The position numbers were made by a program, and so were the translations under genes. A DNA stretch of 64,000 nucleotides from Amia ocellicauda. Lineage: Eukaryota; Chordata; Actinopteri; Amiiformes; Amiidae. The stretch spans positions 186,001 to 250,000 of the forward strand of contig NW_027102661.1 in the NCBI RefSeq assembly GCF_036373705.1, given 5' to 3'. Below the pieces are notes generated by a model that saw only the letters and a program-made list of their open reading frames with translations, did not search any database and was not told the origin of the DNA. Below, one piece after another: positions 53,122 through 64,000 of the stretch (the first letter of the stretch is position 1; each line of letters starts with the position of its first letter).

Positions 53122-53793
53122 TTATTTCCTTTTCTTTAGCACATACACTGCCGGCCAATCAGGCGGGCACAAACCTGTTCTGAGGCGAAAGTCTTCTGGG
53201 GTTTGTGCTTTTAAGTCCGCAATCAAGTACCCGTAAGGTTTTTTGGTGGCATCCTCAAATGCCTCCAAAAAGAACTTGGTCTGGTTAGGGTACATTTGAC
53301 GAGCCAAGACGGTGACCTGTAGTTTATCTCTGGGGTTTTTAAAAAGAATTATATAATTGGCATTTAAATTAATAGTGCGGCTTTTTTTACCTTGAAAAAA
53401 TAGATTTTGAACTAAATAAATAATACTTAAATTCCTATGATGAGTGTACTTTGTGAAAGCTTTTTCCACTTCACTGTTGTCACCGGCCTGCTCCATCAGG
53501 TCATCAAGGATCACTAGATTAGTTTGACCGGGCGGGAACAAGTCATCGTCACACAACGAGGCGTGGAGACCTTGCACAAATTTCAGATTATTTTTTTTCG
53601 AAGCCAAATCATCGTAGAGAGGTTGCAAGCAAGAGAAACACCACACTATGTTGTCAAGAGCTTGGGACACGGTTGCGTCCACATCTTCTATGATGTTCTT
53701 TATAAGATAGCTCTTCCCCGAATTGGAGGGACCGGCTATAATACAGGAGAAAGGGTGTTGAAGTCTGTTATCAAAACCACCGCTAATATCCAT
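53122..53793 (-). CDS. A32/FtsK-HerA-like packaging ATPase (copy 4)
   Basis: Uninterrupted 223 residues with both Walker motifs; overlaps the PolB stop by 11 bp. Confidence 0.92.
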   Translation of the reverse strand: MDISGGFDNRLQHPFSCIIAGPSNSGKSYLIKNIIEDVDATVSQALDNIVWCFSCLQPLYDDLASKKNNLKFVQGLHASLCDDDLFPPGQTNLVILDDLMEQAGDNSEVEKAFTKYTHHRNLSIIYLVQNLFFQGKKSRTINLNANYIILFKNPRDKLQVTVLARQMYPNQTKFFLEAFEDATKKPYGYLIADLKAQTPEDFRLRTGLCPPDWPAVYVLKKRK

Positions 53794-56700
53794 AAGGCAG
53801 AGTGGTATAATCAGTCTTCAACACTCTTTTATTGTACACCACCCTGAACCGTTTGTTTAGTGATCTATTTTCCAACGTGTACCCCTTTTTATTGCGATAG
53901 ATCTGATTTCCGGCTGTAATAATCTCACGAGGAGGCGCGTCTTTCTCGGTTACAAAACTTTCTACCAGGGTCGTCAGAGACTTGATGTTAATGAGCTTGT
54001 TGTTACAATGGTTCAGAGTGAAACCCTTAACTTTCATACAGGTCTTACCCGCAGCAGTTCTGTATGCGTAAGTCTTAGGACCCCCTGAAACAAACTCCAC
54101 TATGTGGTCCTGAGGATCTAGTTCGCTCGTTAACTCCCCAAGGTAGTCCCCGAGGGGAGGGACCCAATCCCCTGGCCTGGTGACAAAGATTACAGAGTCA
54201 GTATCATGATAGAGCGTGCGTTCCTGCAACTGATCCATTAAGTTGTACAGTTCAAGCCGGGCGTAAGCCGTGGTAAAAACCGCTATGAAAACATTAACGT
54301 TCCCATGTTTGGTGGGGAAATCTTTAGGGGCCCTCCACTGGACCTGTGCCACGTGGTCATTTAAGAATTGAAAGTGTGATACTGCATGTTGTTTGGAAAA
54401 CATAAATTCTATAAACTGTTCAGGGGTTTTAATCAAAGTTGTGTTTAGACGGTAATTTCTTTCCCCAAACATACCCCACAGACTGTTTAAAATCAGTTTG
54501 GACATTTGTCTCTTGGCGGGGTTTACAGTTATGTTCCCCGGCTCTAGACGGATCCCTTCCTTTTCAAAATATTGCTGAACGTATCGCTCTTTGGCCGCGG
54601 AGTCAACACACCATGAGGGATAGCCCGATGCCTCCTGTTTCCCTTTCAGATGGGTCATAATGTAATCAGCAAAAAGAGTATCAGGTTTTTCAGAAAAATG
54701 CCAAACCTCATACACCTTACCGACTCTGTAACCTTTCTCCACCGCCTTGTCAAGCTCAATGCTACACCAGACACCCGTCAGCGCTCTCTCTTCATCACTG
54801 TGCAGACAAGAGGTAGTTTGATTTTCAGTTTCCACACACGTTCTACACAGAGGGAACATCAATTTTCCCGAACACCTGTAAGGCAACACGGAGGAGGGTA
54901 CATGGTGACTTTGATCAAACCAAAGTAATGTCCGATTTCGAGAAAGTCACGATAAACAATGGTTGGACGCCCCACCGGGTACATTTTGGTCTTGTTGACA
55001 TAAGGGTACAGACTGGTGAAATCATAGTAATCTACTCTCTCACCCTCCTTTACCTCATAATGTAAACAGAGGGCGTTGGTACAACCCCCAAATAACGCAT
55101 CCCGGGGCTCTAGACGTTCAGGAAAGTCCAAGGTTTCCATAAACCATTGTACCCCCGCATCCTGTTGCTTCAGGGTTGTCCACTCGTGTTCCCAAATCAC
55201 CAGCACGTTCAAACCATAGGTGTTTTTTAAAGTTTCAATTCGTTCCTGGAAATCATAGTACATATCACCGCAGAGTTTTTGTGTTACAGGGTTAAAGGTG
55301 TTTGGGTCGAAGCACTGAGGACAGCCATGGTAAATACAACCTGCAAACTCATAAGCGGTACGCCGCCCGGACACGTTGCTAAAACCGTCTAAGTAGTAAG
55401 GCCCCATTTTGACTTCCCCTTGATTTAAAGCATGTCTGATGAAGATGTTATCCCGGGCACTCAGGTATTCCAGCCACTGTATGGAGACAGTCGAAAAGTT
55501 CTTTTGTCTAGCACGATAGTTGTCAGAAGTGGTGACCGCTATAGTGTTTTTCTGCAAGAAATTGGACCGATACATTTTCATGCAGAGAGACGCTATGGTC
55601 ACACTTTGCAAAGGGTTGAGACCCGATGTGTTGATAACCTCGGCGCGGAAACGCACACAGGCTTCTTTAAGGATCACCACATCATTTTTATAATAAGCGG
55701 CCATCTCTTCTCGGAAATCAAAAACACCTCCCTTAACCGTATTGTACCATTTAAAGAATTCCTCCCTCTCATGAGACATCATAGTATCAACCCCATAATA
55801 AGAGGCGGGCGGGTAGGACCCTTGATAATTTTGAGTGTCCTTAGTATTAAAAAAATGGCAGAACCAACCTTTCTTCTGAGCCTCAAAACCCAGAGCCTTA
55901 GGCAAAGCGCTCAATTTCATGGGGAGGAAATTTAACAAGTTTATGTAACGTTAGTTGAAAGCTTCGTCGGTGAAACACATGATCTTGCTACCCTGAGCTA
56001 TTATTTTTGGGGTCACCCCATTTTCCACCAGATACTTCATCAAAATGTAAGAATCATAACCCTTAGCATTGTGGGCAATAAATGTGTAATTGAGGTATTT
56101 TGGACCGCAATACCGCGTAAAGAAATCCCTGACACAACTATCACCGCTAGCTGACCACTCACGATCCAACATGTCAATACAGTGTATATAATTAGCAACA
56201 TGGACCCCGTTTTCTTTTCGGCATTCAAAGTCAAAAAAGACATACCGGTTGTGCGGCGGCTCCTTTTTAACCGGCTGAATAAAGCACTGGTGTTCGGACC
56301 CCGGGGTTAAATCAGCATTACAGATCCTGCATCTCGGCTCCAGACATTTGTGTGGTTTAACCTCATGAAAACGGTACTGGAGGCAACACTGCGGGCAATA
56401 TTTAGTTTGATCACAATAACTCCGTTTTTTAACCCCCTCAGCAGCGGCCCTCTGTACCTTATGCTCGGAAAAACAGAACGCAGAGAGACAAATCCTTAAG
56501 CAATCTTTACATCGGATGGTAGGGGCCAAACCCTTACGACATTGCGGATTGAAACAGACGTTACAGTAACCGTCACAGCGGTGCTTAAGCTTATCATTGA
56601 AGGCCTTATAACAACAATGACAAACATACGAACAACCCAAAAAAGCAGTCAAACTCTTTATTCCAAAGTAATGACTATCACTTAGGAAGAGAAACAGTGT

Positions 56701-57981
56701 CTGTGTATGGGTTTCAGGATGTGTCTGAAATTTCACAAATACTTCCTTTACCTCACAACGGTACCACACAACAATTTTTAAAGACAACAACTCCTCAAAC
56801 TTGCTGATGTCTGAAAAGGCAACCATCTGTTGAGAGTTTAAGCCGGCCCTCTGATGAAGCATTAAAGCCTCTTGCAGAGCTTGGGGTTCAGGCATGTCGG
56901 GGGTGAGTAGTTTTATTAAACTGTAAGCAAAACAGAGCTTATTGTCCCCACTGGAACTCACCACTAATTGCCTGAGCTTGGTCCTAATTATGTCGTTTTT
57001 CAAGCATTTCGACAGTCTTCTAAGCGCCCCACCCTCAGGGTTACGAACCACATTCTTTACCAGATACAGACTTTCATCAGCTAAGATGGCTGCGTTACTT
57101 TGCAATAACGCTTCGATTTTAGCCAGACGTCTAAATTATCTCCACTCAGCATTACAGATAGGTTGCTAAACAAATCATCCCCTCTGAGTTCTAACTGTAC
57201 AACATCTCGAGGTCTGACCCTTTCAGCAACCTGTTCAAGCATTTTCTGCAAGGCCTCGTGTATGTTGACAAATATTTCTGCATAATTGTCACAATTTAAA
57301 AGTTCTGCAAAATTAAAACGCTGAATCATTTCAAAATTGTTATAGGCCGGTCTATCTATAATCACGGCATCACTGGTACTCTTGGACACATCATCATTTT
57401 GAACAAAGCCTTCACCCCCTACATTCTCACAGAGCATGTCCTCCACAGCCTTATCAGTCTCAGAACCCTCCACATTCCGAACACCCCCACTGCTGACATC
57501 TACAAAACCGCCTTTTTGAGGAAGCTCATTTAAAGCCTGTAAAAGTCCTTCAAAGATATCCAAGACCCTCCTCTATAGTGATGGCTGCTTCTGCCGCCAT
57601 CCTGTGTTCTAATTGTCTCAAATCATTTATAAAAGGGGCAGAATTTGGTTGGGGTAGCTCCTCCAAAGCCTCCACCATTTCAAACAAATCGGGGTGAACT
57701 AGGGGGTGAACCTCTATAAGCGCTACCGGTGGGAGGTGGTTATTTAGATCATTGACCATCTGTAACAGGTCGGGGTTCACCGGTAAGTCTGTTAATTCAC
57801 ATTCTATCGGTGGTAATTGGGGGTTATTTAAATCATTTATCATTTGTAATAGTTCCAGGTTCATTGGGACATCAGAGGAGTTCACAACAGGGCCGGGGAT
57901 GTTCTCTCGGGAAGGTCTTTTTGGGGCCCTAGCTTGTTCATAATCCTTTAGTTTGTGAGTTCTTTTACCAAGTCAGGACAT
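53783..57981 (-). pseudogene. Family B DNA polymerase, broken (copy 4)
   Basis: Shared lesions: TGA after the first ATG (57979-57981), the frameshift near 57105 and TAA at 55951-55953. Private lesions: a 16-base deletion near 54889, just after motif A, and a 14-base deletion near 57563. Exo I is intact (F-F-D-F-E-C). The Cys/His cluster and OTU-like segment lie in one open stretch, 55951-57105. Confidence 0.9.
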
Positions 57982-58047
57982 TTTTTAATTTATTTTTTAT
58001 TTTTCCAACAACCCACAATAGTAAGGCGTTTTGTGTCTATTAAAACA

Positions 58048-60086
58048 TTAAATACGGTACAATTCGTTAGTAAGGGTATTAATAAGGGTGTTTTGGCTCT
58101 CTATCACCAGGTTTTGCCCCACTAACACAAGTCTTTGATTTTGTAACAAAGTATGTAGCAACTCATGCCGACCATCAGGAAGTAGCTCCGGGGGCTGGTG
58201 GCCTGGCTCAGCTTCAAAGGATGGTCGCTCCGGTAAATCTCGGTCGAAGGAGGCAGGGAGCGAGCGTATACTCATGGACGGAGACCAAGAAGGCCTTTGC
58301 GGTGACACCCTGGCCAAGCGCGGGGTACTGTTCCGCGTTTCTGTAGCCAAGAAACGGGTCTGGGGGGACGATGTTGAAACCAGGCCGTCGTTGGGTGGTG
58401 TGTCCGCCCTGACTGATGGCGACCCCTGAGGTTGTTGGATGCCTGTATTTGTTCCGCCCGACAATGTGGCGGGCTGAATCTGGGGTGTTGAATTACCCCC
58501 AGAAGGCTGTGGCCTGAGTAGATGTTGGGGGGTCTCCAAGACCACCGTGGGGGATCCTCTCGGTGATCTCACCGGGGAAGATGTTTGATCCCACTTAGAC
58601 GGGGTAATTGTCCTCAATAGCTCATCCACAGAATGACTATCCCAAGAGTCTAGGGAAGAATAAAAATATACATTACATTTACATCTTTAAACGGCAACAG
58701 AAATCAAACTTAAAACATGTCCAGGACATTCAAAAGCTTTAGCTTTTTTAGACCTTTGAAAATAGCCTTAGACATTCACTACAACGCCTTATTATTTACA
58801 GACAATATATTTATTAGGACTTGATAATAAATGTAAAACAGAGAAGCCACTGTAAATAAACTGTTTCTTAAATGTTTCTTTAAAAACTGTAATATTGTTA
58901 ATAAAACACACACACACACAACAACATTTCATTTTTAAACGAACCTTCCAAGTGTAAACGCTTCCTGATCCCGGGACTTCCTGTTTCACAAACGTTTTCA
59001 CGATCTGTTTAAATATTAAATACAATGAACACCTTCAAGCCTTTTCCTACAACCACTTTAAAACAGAAGTATAATAGCGGGAGATAAGCCAAACAACTTA
59101 CTAAACCCTTTCGGACGGCTTTACTTCCTAACCAGACGGTACGGCAATCGGTCATTTCTAAACACGTTCCCCAGAAACAAGCCTAGACCTGTCCGGACTT
59201 CTAAAGATCTTTCCCAGAACCCCCCGCCCTACAGGAAACGGTCACCCATCGCTTAAATATTAGCCCTCAACGGGCAAACAAAGCCCTTTTAAAAACATTA
59301 AAGTTTGAAAGATCTTACTTACCTCCACAGAATAATCGTTTCTTATGTTTTTCGGCTGGTTTAGCTTTTTGCACCGCTGTGAAGGTAAGAGACATGTTTA
59401 ACCTTTAACCACACCGCTTTATAAAAAGCTTTAACCTCTTACAGGCTGCAGACATATACTCACAGCTATCAGATACCGGGGCTGACGGCCTTTCAGATTC
59501 TTGAAAGGTTACGGTTCTCGAAGGTAAAACGAAACAAGCCCTCGATGTGGAAGGCCTTTCGTTGTCTCGAACCACGTTTCTTAATACTGTTAGACAGGAT
59601 AATTTTTTTAAATTAACAAAACTGGACTCAAACATCTTACAGAAACGTTATACAAACAAACAGGGGTTTAGTTCTTACCCGGTCGGCAGACAGCCTGTCT
59701 AGGGACAACCACTTCTCTTGGTCGATCCTCGGAGACATTAATCACAGACCTTTCGATAGTTTCTGTGTAATTAAAGAGACCGGCATTAATATATATTAAA
59801 ACGTTTTCATAACTCTAATGAGCCGCTTCAAAACCACACACACCCATACATAAGAACCCATGAGCGCAAACACAAAAATCTTACCGTCGTTGTTCCAGAT
59901 GATCTCCTCAGCGTTGGGAATTAACTCCTGTTGACTGGTTGAAAAATAATTTTACAGAACTTAAAACAGATGTTATAGCCTTATTTACAATACATGCACA
60001 CAACACGCTCTGAGTCAATGAAAATAATCTGAAGACTTGCCTAAAAACTCGTTTAAATCGAAGTCGCTGATGTTGTTTCCGGACAT
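58048..60086 (-). CDS. Putative six-exon spliced gene (copy 4, exon 1 in frame)
   Basis: Exons: 60041-60086, 59885-59938, 59679-59762, 59462-59584, 59323-59376 and 58048-58649. Exon 1 is 46 bases and ends in phase 1, consistent with all later junctions. The last acceptor is the canonical CTAG, unlike AAG in copies 1-3. The exon 2 acceptor reads CAA, so this copy too has one suspect site. Confidence 0.6.
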
Positions 60087-60660
60087 TGTTGATCTTTAGT
60101 CTTAAATCGAAAGGTCAGTAAGAGTCTGTCGAGCTGAAGACCAGACCTTCATACTTATAATGATGGCCACATGCCGGATCTGCTTGTAAGGCATTGTTCT
60201 GGTCTGGCCTTTGTGCCGCCCTGTTACCAATTAACATATCAAAACCAACCAATAAAATGACACTGCATCAAATTTCAAATAGAAACCATGATGGAGACGA
60301 TCTCTCTCCTCTCTACTCTAAACTTTTATTAGAACCTTTTGGTCTCTCAAAAAAACATTTTTAAGCATCAAGACCTATAGTCAACAACCACTAAGAATAT
60401 TTCAGGCCTTTATAAGCACTAAAAAACAACCTGAGCCAAGAAAATAACTATAAAGATCTAAAATAACTAGCGCTTTTACAGTGATTTTTTTTTTTTTTTA
60501 TAGCGATGCTTTGTTTGGTATTAAACAAGTCACAAACTACTCAGAACAGCATTTATCCCCGCAAAAGAGATATTTTGGTTTATTTTACAAAGCTTATAAA
60601 TTATATAGGTTAAAAGTATTCTGAATGTTTTGATACCACACGCCATACCTACTGTTGTCT
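60087..60660. other. AT-rich non-coding stretch, copy 4
   Basis: Promoter side of the leftward spliced gene (TATAAG about 70 bp before its ATG). It matches 11884-12460 of copy 1 up to the point where copies 1-3 are truncated. Confidence 0.6.
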
Positions 60661-60667
60661 GAGCCCA

Positions 60668-60703
60668 TTCCCGCCCCCGCCCCCGCCCCCGCCCCCGCCC
60701 CCC
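60668..60703 (+). repeat. GC-rich hexanucleotide repeat (CCCGCC)n
   Basis: Tandem CCCGCC units, resembling clustered GC boxes, next to the breakpoint shared by copies 1-3. Confidence 0.85.
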
Positions 60704-61029
60704 ATGGTGTGAGTGATTTAGCCTTGAGTGATGTGATCTATTTAGCATTGAGTGATCAGTTGTTTTTATTTTTTAAATGATTCCTTATCATCAGGGATTG
60801 AGACTGCTAAAATACCTTAAAAGCATATCCTTATCTTAAGTCTAACTCTTATGAGCTTTAAGACCCTAGAATGTATTTAAGTAAAACGACTGAACACATT
60901 ATGTGAGAGATAAAATATAACCACAGCTTTTTTTTTTTTTTTTTACAAAAACAATTAACCTATACACACAAACACCCACACACACACCCTCTTTTTTAAT
61001 TTTATTTTTAATTAGATTTGAGGGGAGAG

Positions 61030-61262
61030 ACAGAGCCAGATACAGTGTGGATAACATAAGTACCCTATGCAAAACAGGCATTGTTAGGACCTGGGATCAT
61101 AACAGACAACAGAACTTGTTGATCTTATAAAATGATTGGGCGAGAGAGAGAGAGAGAGAGACAGACAGAGACAGTGTGAATATGATAAACGCACTATTCA
61201 AAACTGGCATTGTTAAGACCTGGGACCATTACAGACAACAGAACTTGTTGATCTTATAACGG
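61030..61262 (+). repeat. Diverged tandem duplication with (GA)n between
   Basis: Two related segments (about 61030-61135 and 61165-61260) share CAGTGTG..GATAA, GGCATTGTTA(G/A)GACCTGGGA and CAGACAACAGAACTTGTTG; a GA run lies at 61141-61162. Confidence 0.8.
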
Positions 61263-61376
61263 TTTAGATTTACTAAACCATTACATGTATATTTAAAAAA
61301 GACCCCCAACCACTACAGGAAGAGCCGACCCATTCACACTCTACAGTTGACCAACAAGAACAACAAGAACAACAGG

Positions 61377-61561
61377 TTATGGGCGGCCTTGTTGTTCAGG
61401 GTTTTATGGGTGTACACTTTCTGACGGATATGACGTAGGAATAATTAAGGAAATAACTCTACCTAGAATCACGCCCCCCAATTATGACGTAGGAATATTA
61501 ATAAGCTTAGGGCATACGTCATAACAAAATAGGCCGCGCCCAAAAAATCCTACTATCTACT
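61377..61561 (-). repeat. Right terminal inverted repeat, copy 4
   Basis: Reverse complement of the left TIR, with the TGACGTA motifs preserved. It ends CT-3', the complement of the AG start. It is the only right TIR in the window. Confidence 0.95.
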
Positions 61562-61567
61562 CATAAG
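61562..61567. repeat. Target site duplication, right copy
   Basis: CATAAG directly follows the right TIR and continues into host AGTAACAGCAATGTCGCC, matching the empty site at 62828 with one mismatch. Confidence 0.88.
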
Positions 61568-61784
61568 AGTAACAGCAATGTCGCCGATCCTGCTACGGTC
61601 ATATTGTAACAGCAACAACATGTATCGATTTTAAAAGTGTCAGTTCCAGCGCCTCGCAAAGCTACCCTTCTGTGATCGTTTGTTCTCAAGGTCAGGATTT
61701 CTTGACACTCCGAGGAAGAGAAAACGATGGCCAGCCGCATTACAGGGACAGGTTACACGGCACTGGCACGCGTGCACCGCGGGT

Positions 61785-61857
61785 TGTTTCTGCCCGGTTT
61801 CGAACTAGGGACCTTTCGCGTGTGAGGCGAACGTTATAGCCACTACACTAAGGAAAC
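61785..61857 (-). tRNA. tRNA-Val (CAC), somewhat degenerate
   Basis: 73 nt; anticodon loop CTCACAC gives anticodon CAC. The T stem has an A-C mismatch and the D loop differs from the consensus, so function is uncertain. Confidence 0.75.
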
Positions 61858-62212
61858 CGACCCGTCCTGGCGTTTCGAATGGCTCCCATCGAAGCAGGCT
61901 GGTAAAACGCGCACAGGCGTATCCCGTGGGCCAGCCTGTGAGATAAAGGTTTCTATTTTCACTGACCTATTTTGCATTGCTCAAGGGCACATCAGGACAC
62001 TTTGGAAACTCTTTCAAAGGAAGAACGCCCTGAGCTATGACAAGACTTACACTTACCCCAACAAGGTGATGCTCAATGGCTTGTTCAAACAGCTGCTGCT
62101 CGTCTTGTGCCACCATCAGACAATCACAGAGCTATTGTGCGTTCTACACCTTACGATAGCAACAAATCTAACTACTGCTTTACTTTAACATTAATAATGA
62201 CGGTGACTACGA

Positions 62213-62231
62213 CGACAACAAGAACAACAAG

Positions 62232-62262
<31 letters not shown>

Positions 62263-62280
62263 ACATCATCAACATCATCA
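62213..62280 (+). repeat. (AAC)n(ATC)n microsatellite
   Basis: The longest array of this kind in the window, with interruptions. Confidence 0.9.
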
Positions 62281-62444
62281 GATTTTAATTAAAAGTGGCT
62301 ACACCAGCGTTTACAATTTCAACCTGTCGACGGACGGACGCTCTGAGTGCACCGATTTCGGGCACTCCAATGAAGAAAAACCACCCACCGCCTCCGGGGA
62401 ACCACGAGGGCAAGCAGGACGAAAAGGACCGGCCCACAGCAGGC

Positions 62445-62517
62445 TGTTTCCGCCTGATTTCTATCGGGGGACCTTTCGCACGTTAGGCAAACGTGATAAC
62501 CGCTACACTACGGAAAC
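62445..62517 (-). pseudogene. tRNA-Val (AAC) pseudogene
   Basis: The acceptor and anticodon arms match tRNA-Val(AAC), but the T loop has lost the GGTTCGAAACC B box, so polymerase III transcription is unlikely. Confidence 0.8.
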
Positions 62518-62827
62518 TGACACTGCGGCCTCTTGCTTCGAACGGTTACCGTTGGAGCCTGCTGGTAAAACGGGCTCAGGCGTTTCAGGTCGGCTAGGCT
62601 GTGAGATGGCGTCTGTAGTGCCGCGAAAGGATGCCATTTTCACTGACCTGTTTGGCATTGCTAAAGGGCACATCAGGACACTTCGGAAACTCTTTCAAAG
62701 GCAGGACGCCCTGCGCTCTGACAGTGCCTGCACTTAGCCCAACAAGGTGATGCTGAATGGCTTGTTCAAACGGCTGGTGGTCTTCCGTCACCACCAGACT
62801 ATCAGAGCTATACTGCGCCTTCAACTA

Positions 62828-62833
62828 CATAAG
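62828..62833. other. Paralogous empty insertion site
   Basis: CTTCAACTACATAAG runs directly into ATTAACAGCAATGTCGCC here. This joins the left flank of copy 4 to its right flank with one CATAAG, showing the pre-insertion arrangement in a sister host unit. Confidence 0.9.
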
Positions 62834-63058
62834 ATTAACAGCAATGTCGCCGATCCTGCTACGGTCGTATTGTAACAGCAACAACATGTATCGATTTAAA
62901 AGTGTCAGTTCCAGCGCCTCGCAAAGCTACCCTTCTGCGATCGTTTGTTCTCAAGGTCAGGATTTCTTGCCACTCCGAGGAAGAGAAAACAACAGCCACC
63001 CTTGGGGCAGAGAGATGGGGGACGGGTAACACGGCACTGGCACACGTGCACCGCGGGT

Positions 63059-63131
63059 TGTTTCCACCCAGTTTCGAACCGGGGACCTTTCGCGTGTGAG
63101 GCAAACGTGATAGCCACTACACTACGGAAAC
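63059..63131 (-). tRNA. tRNA-Val (CAC)
   Basis: 73 nt, anticodon CAC, complete B box and one G-T wobble in the T stem. Probably functional. Confidence 0.88.
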
Positions 63132-63488
63132 CAACCCGTCCTGTTATTTCGAATAACTCCTATCGAAGCCGGCTGGTAAAACGCACACAGGCGTTTCCCG
63201 TGGGCCAGCCTGTGAGATAAAGGTTTCTATTTTCACTGACCTATATTGCATTGCTCAAGGGCACATCAGGACACTTTGGAAACTCTTTCAAAGGAAGAAC
63301 GCCCTGAGCAATGACAAGACTTACACTTACCCCAACAAGGTGATGCTCAATGGCTTGTTCAAACAGCTGCTGCTCGTCTTGTGCCACCATCAGACAATCA
63401 CAGAGCTATTGTGCCTTCTGCACCTTACGGTAGCAACAAATCTAACTACTGCTTTACTTTAACAATAATAATGACGGCGACCACGATG

Positions 63489-63548
63489 ACAACAAGAACA
63501 ACAACAACAAGAACAACAACAACAACATCATCATCATCATCATCATCA
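63489..63548 (+). repeat. (AAC)n(ATC)n microsatellite
   Basis: Nearly the same as 44439-44499. Confidence 0.9.
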
Positions 63549-63712
63549 GATTTTAATTAAAAGTGGCTACACCAGCGTTTACAATTTCAACCTGTCGACG
63601 GACGGACGCTCTGAGTGCATCGATTGCGGGCACTCCAATGAAGAAAAGACACCCACCGCCTCCGGGGAACCACGAGGGCAAGCATGACGAAAAGGGCCAG
63701 CCCACAGTAGGC

Positions 63713-63785
63713 TGTTTCCACCCGGTTTCGAACCGGGGACCTTTCGCGCGTTAGGCGAACGTGATAACCGCTACACTACGGAAAC
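63713..63785 (-). tRNA. tRNA-Val (AAC)
   Basis: 73 nt, anticodon AAC, intact B box; one wobble (TG) at the base of the acceptor stem compared with 44664-44736. Confidence 0.9.
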
Positions 63786-64000
63786 TGACACCGCTGCCTC
63801 TTGCTTCAAATGGTTACCGTTAAAGCCTGCTGGTAAAACGGGCTCAGGTGTTTCAGGTCGGCTAGGCTGTGAGATGGCGTCTGAAGTGCGGCGAAAGGAT
63901 GCCATTTTCACTGACCTGTTTGGCATTGCTAAAGGGCACATCAGGACACTTCGGAAACTCTTTTAAAGGCAGGACGCCCTGCGCTCTGACAGTGCCTGCA

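Larger units (their letters stand above)
60661..61376. other. Right-end segment found only in copy 4
   Basis: Lost from copies 1-3. It contains a CCCCCG-type repeat, a T-run, CA-rich and GA-rich simple repeats, and a diverged tandem duplication of about 100 bp. I see no gene. Confidence 0.7.
45384..61561 (+). mobile_element. Adintovirus/Polinton copy 4, complete ends (16,178 bp)
   Basis: The only copy with both terminal inverted repeats and a flanking target duplication. It begins AGTAGATAG and ends CTATCTACT. The length fits the family. Coding genes are nevertheless broken in several places. Confidence 0.96.
61568..64000. other. Host tandem tRNA-Val cluster
   Basis: A dual unit of about 1.27 kb, with one CAC and one AAC tRNA-Val gene, occurs twice here (second copy from about 62834). 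Both tRNA types are on the minus strand. The ORFs seen here in several frames are not coding; they follow the repeats. Confidence 0.85.

Noticed and set aside
62107-62292. Thr-rich ORF across the microsatellite
   Set aside because: It is translation of the AAC/ATC repeat; repeat number varies between units and breaks the frame.

Overview
The window is animal nuclear DNA, most likely from a teleost fish. It holds four head-to-tail copies of an endogenous adintovirus (a virus-like Maverick/Polinton DNA transposon) embedded in a host cluster of tRNA-Val genes. The virus assignment rests on a coherent gene set: a retroviral-type integrase with a chromodomain, a protein-primed-type family B DNA polymerase, an A32/FtsK-like packaging ATPase, an adenain-like cysteine protease, a double-jelly-roll major capsid protein, a penton-like minor capsid protein and an adenovirus pX/pVI-like basic core protein. 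Fish is an inference from the type of virus and the clustered tRNA genes; the sequence does not prove it.

Layout. Copy 1 occupies 1-12460 and is cut by the window edge inside the integrase. Copy 2 is 13131-28410, copy 3 is 29087-44367 and copy 4 is 45384-61561. Between them, and after 61561, lies host sequence (12461-13130, 28411-29086, 44368-45383, 61568-64000) made of tandem units carrying minus-strand tRNA-Val(AAC) and tRNA-Val(CAC) genes. Only copy 4 has both 185-bp terminal inverted repeats, flanked by a 6-bp target duplication (CATAAG). An uninterrupted version of the same site survives at 62828-62833. Copies 1-3 have lost the right end at one identical junction into host DNA, so they arose by amplification of a truncated element plus one tRNA unit (period 15,956 bp between copies 2 and 3), not by separate insertions.

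Within a copy the order from the left end is: TIR with repeated TGACGTA motifs; four small rightward early/accessory ORFs; a polyadenylation signal; integrase, penton, core, major capsid and protease, all rightward. Then come, leftward, two conserved small Polinton proteins, the packaging ATPase, the very long PolB gene and a Ser/Pro-rich protein. The last appears to be the 3' exon of a six-exon gene whose introns are all in phase 1. The rightward late genes and the leftward replication/packaging genes converge on a short AT-rich region full of AATAAA signals.

State of the genes. Lesions shared by all four copies predate the amplification: a stop at codon 3 of the upstream PolB start, a frameshift between PolB regions, an internal PolB stop, a stop in the major capsid gene and a frameshift in the penton gene. 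Copies 2 and 3 share many further lesions and are very recent duplicates. Copy 4 and copy 1 have private ones. Protease, core protein, the two small Polinton proteins and the early ORFs stay open in every copy where they are visible. No copy looks capable of autonomous replication. Copy 1 is a mosaic, matching copies 2/3 in some genes and copy 4 in others, which points to exchange between copies.
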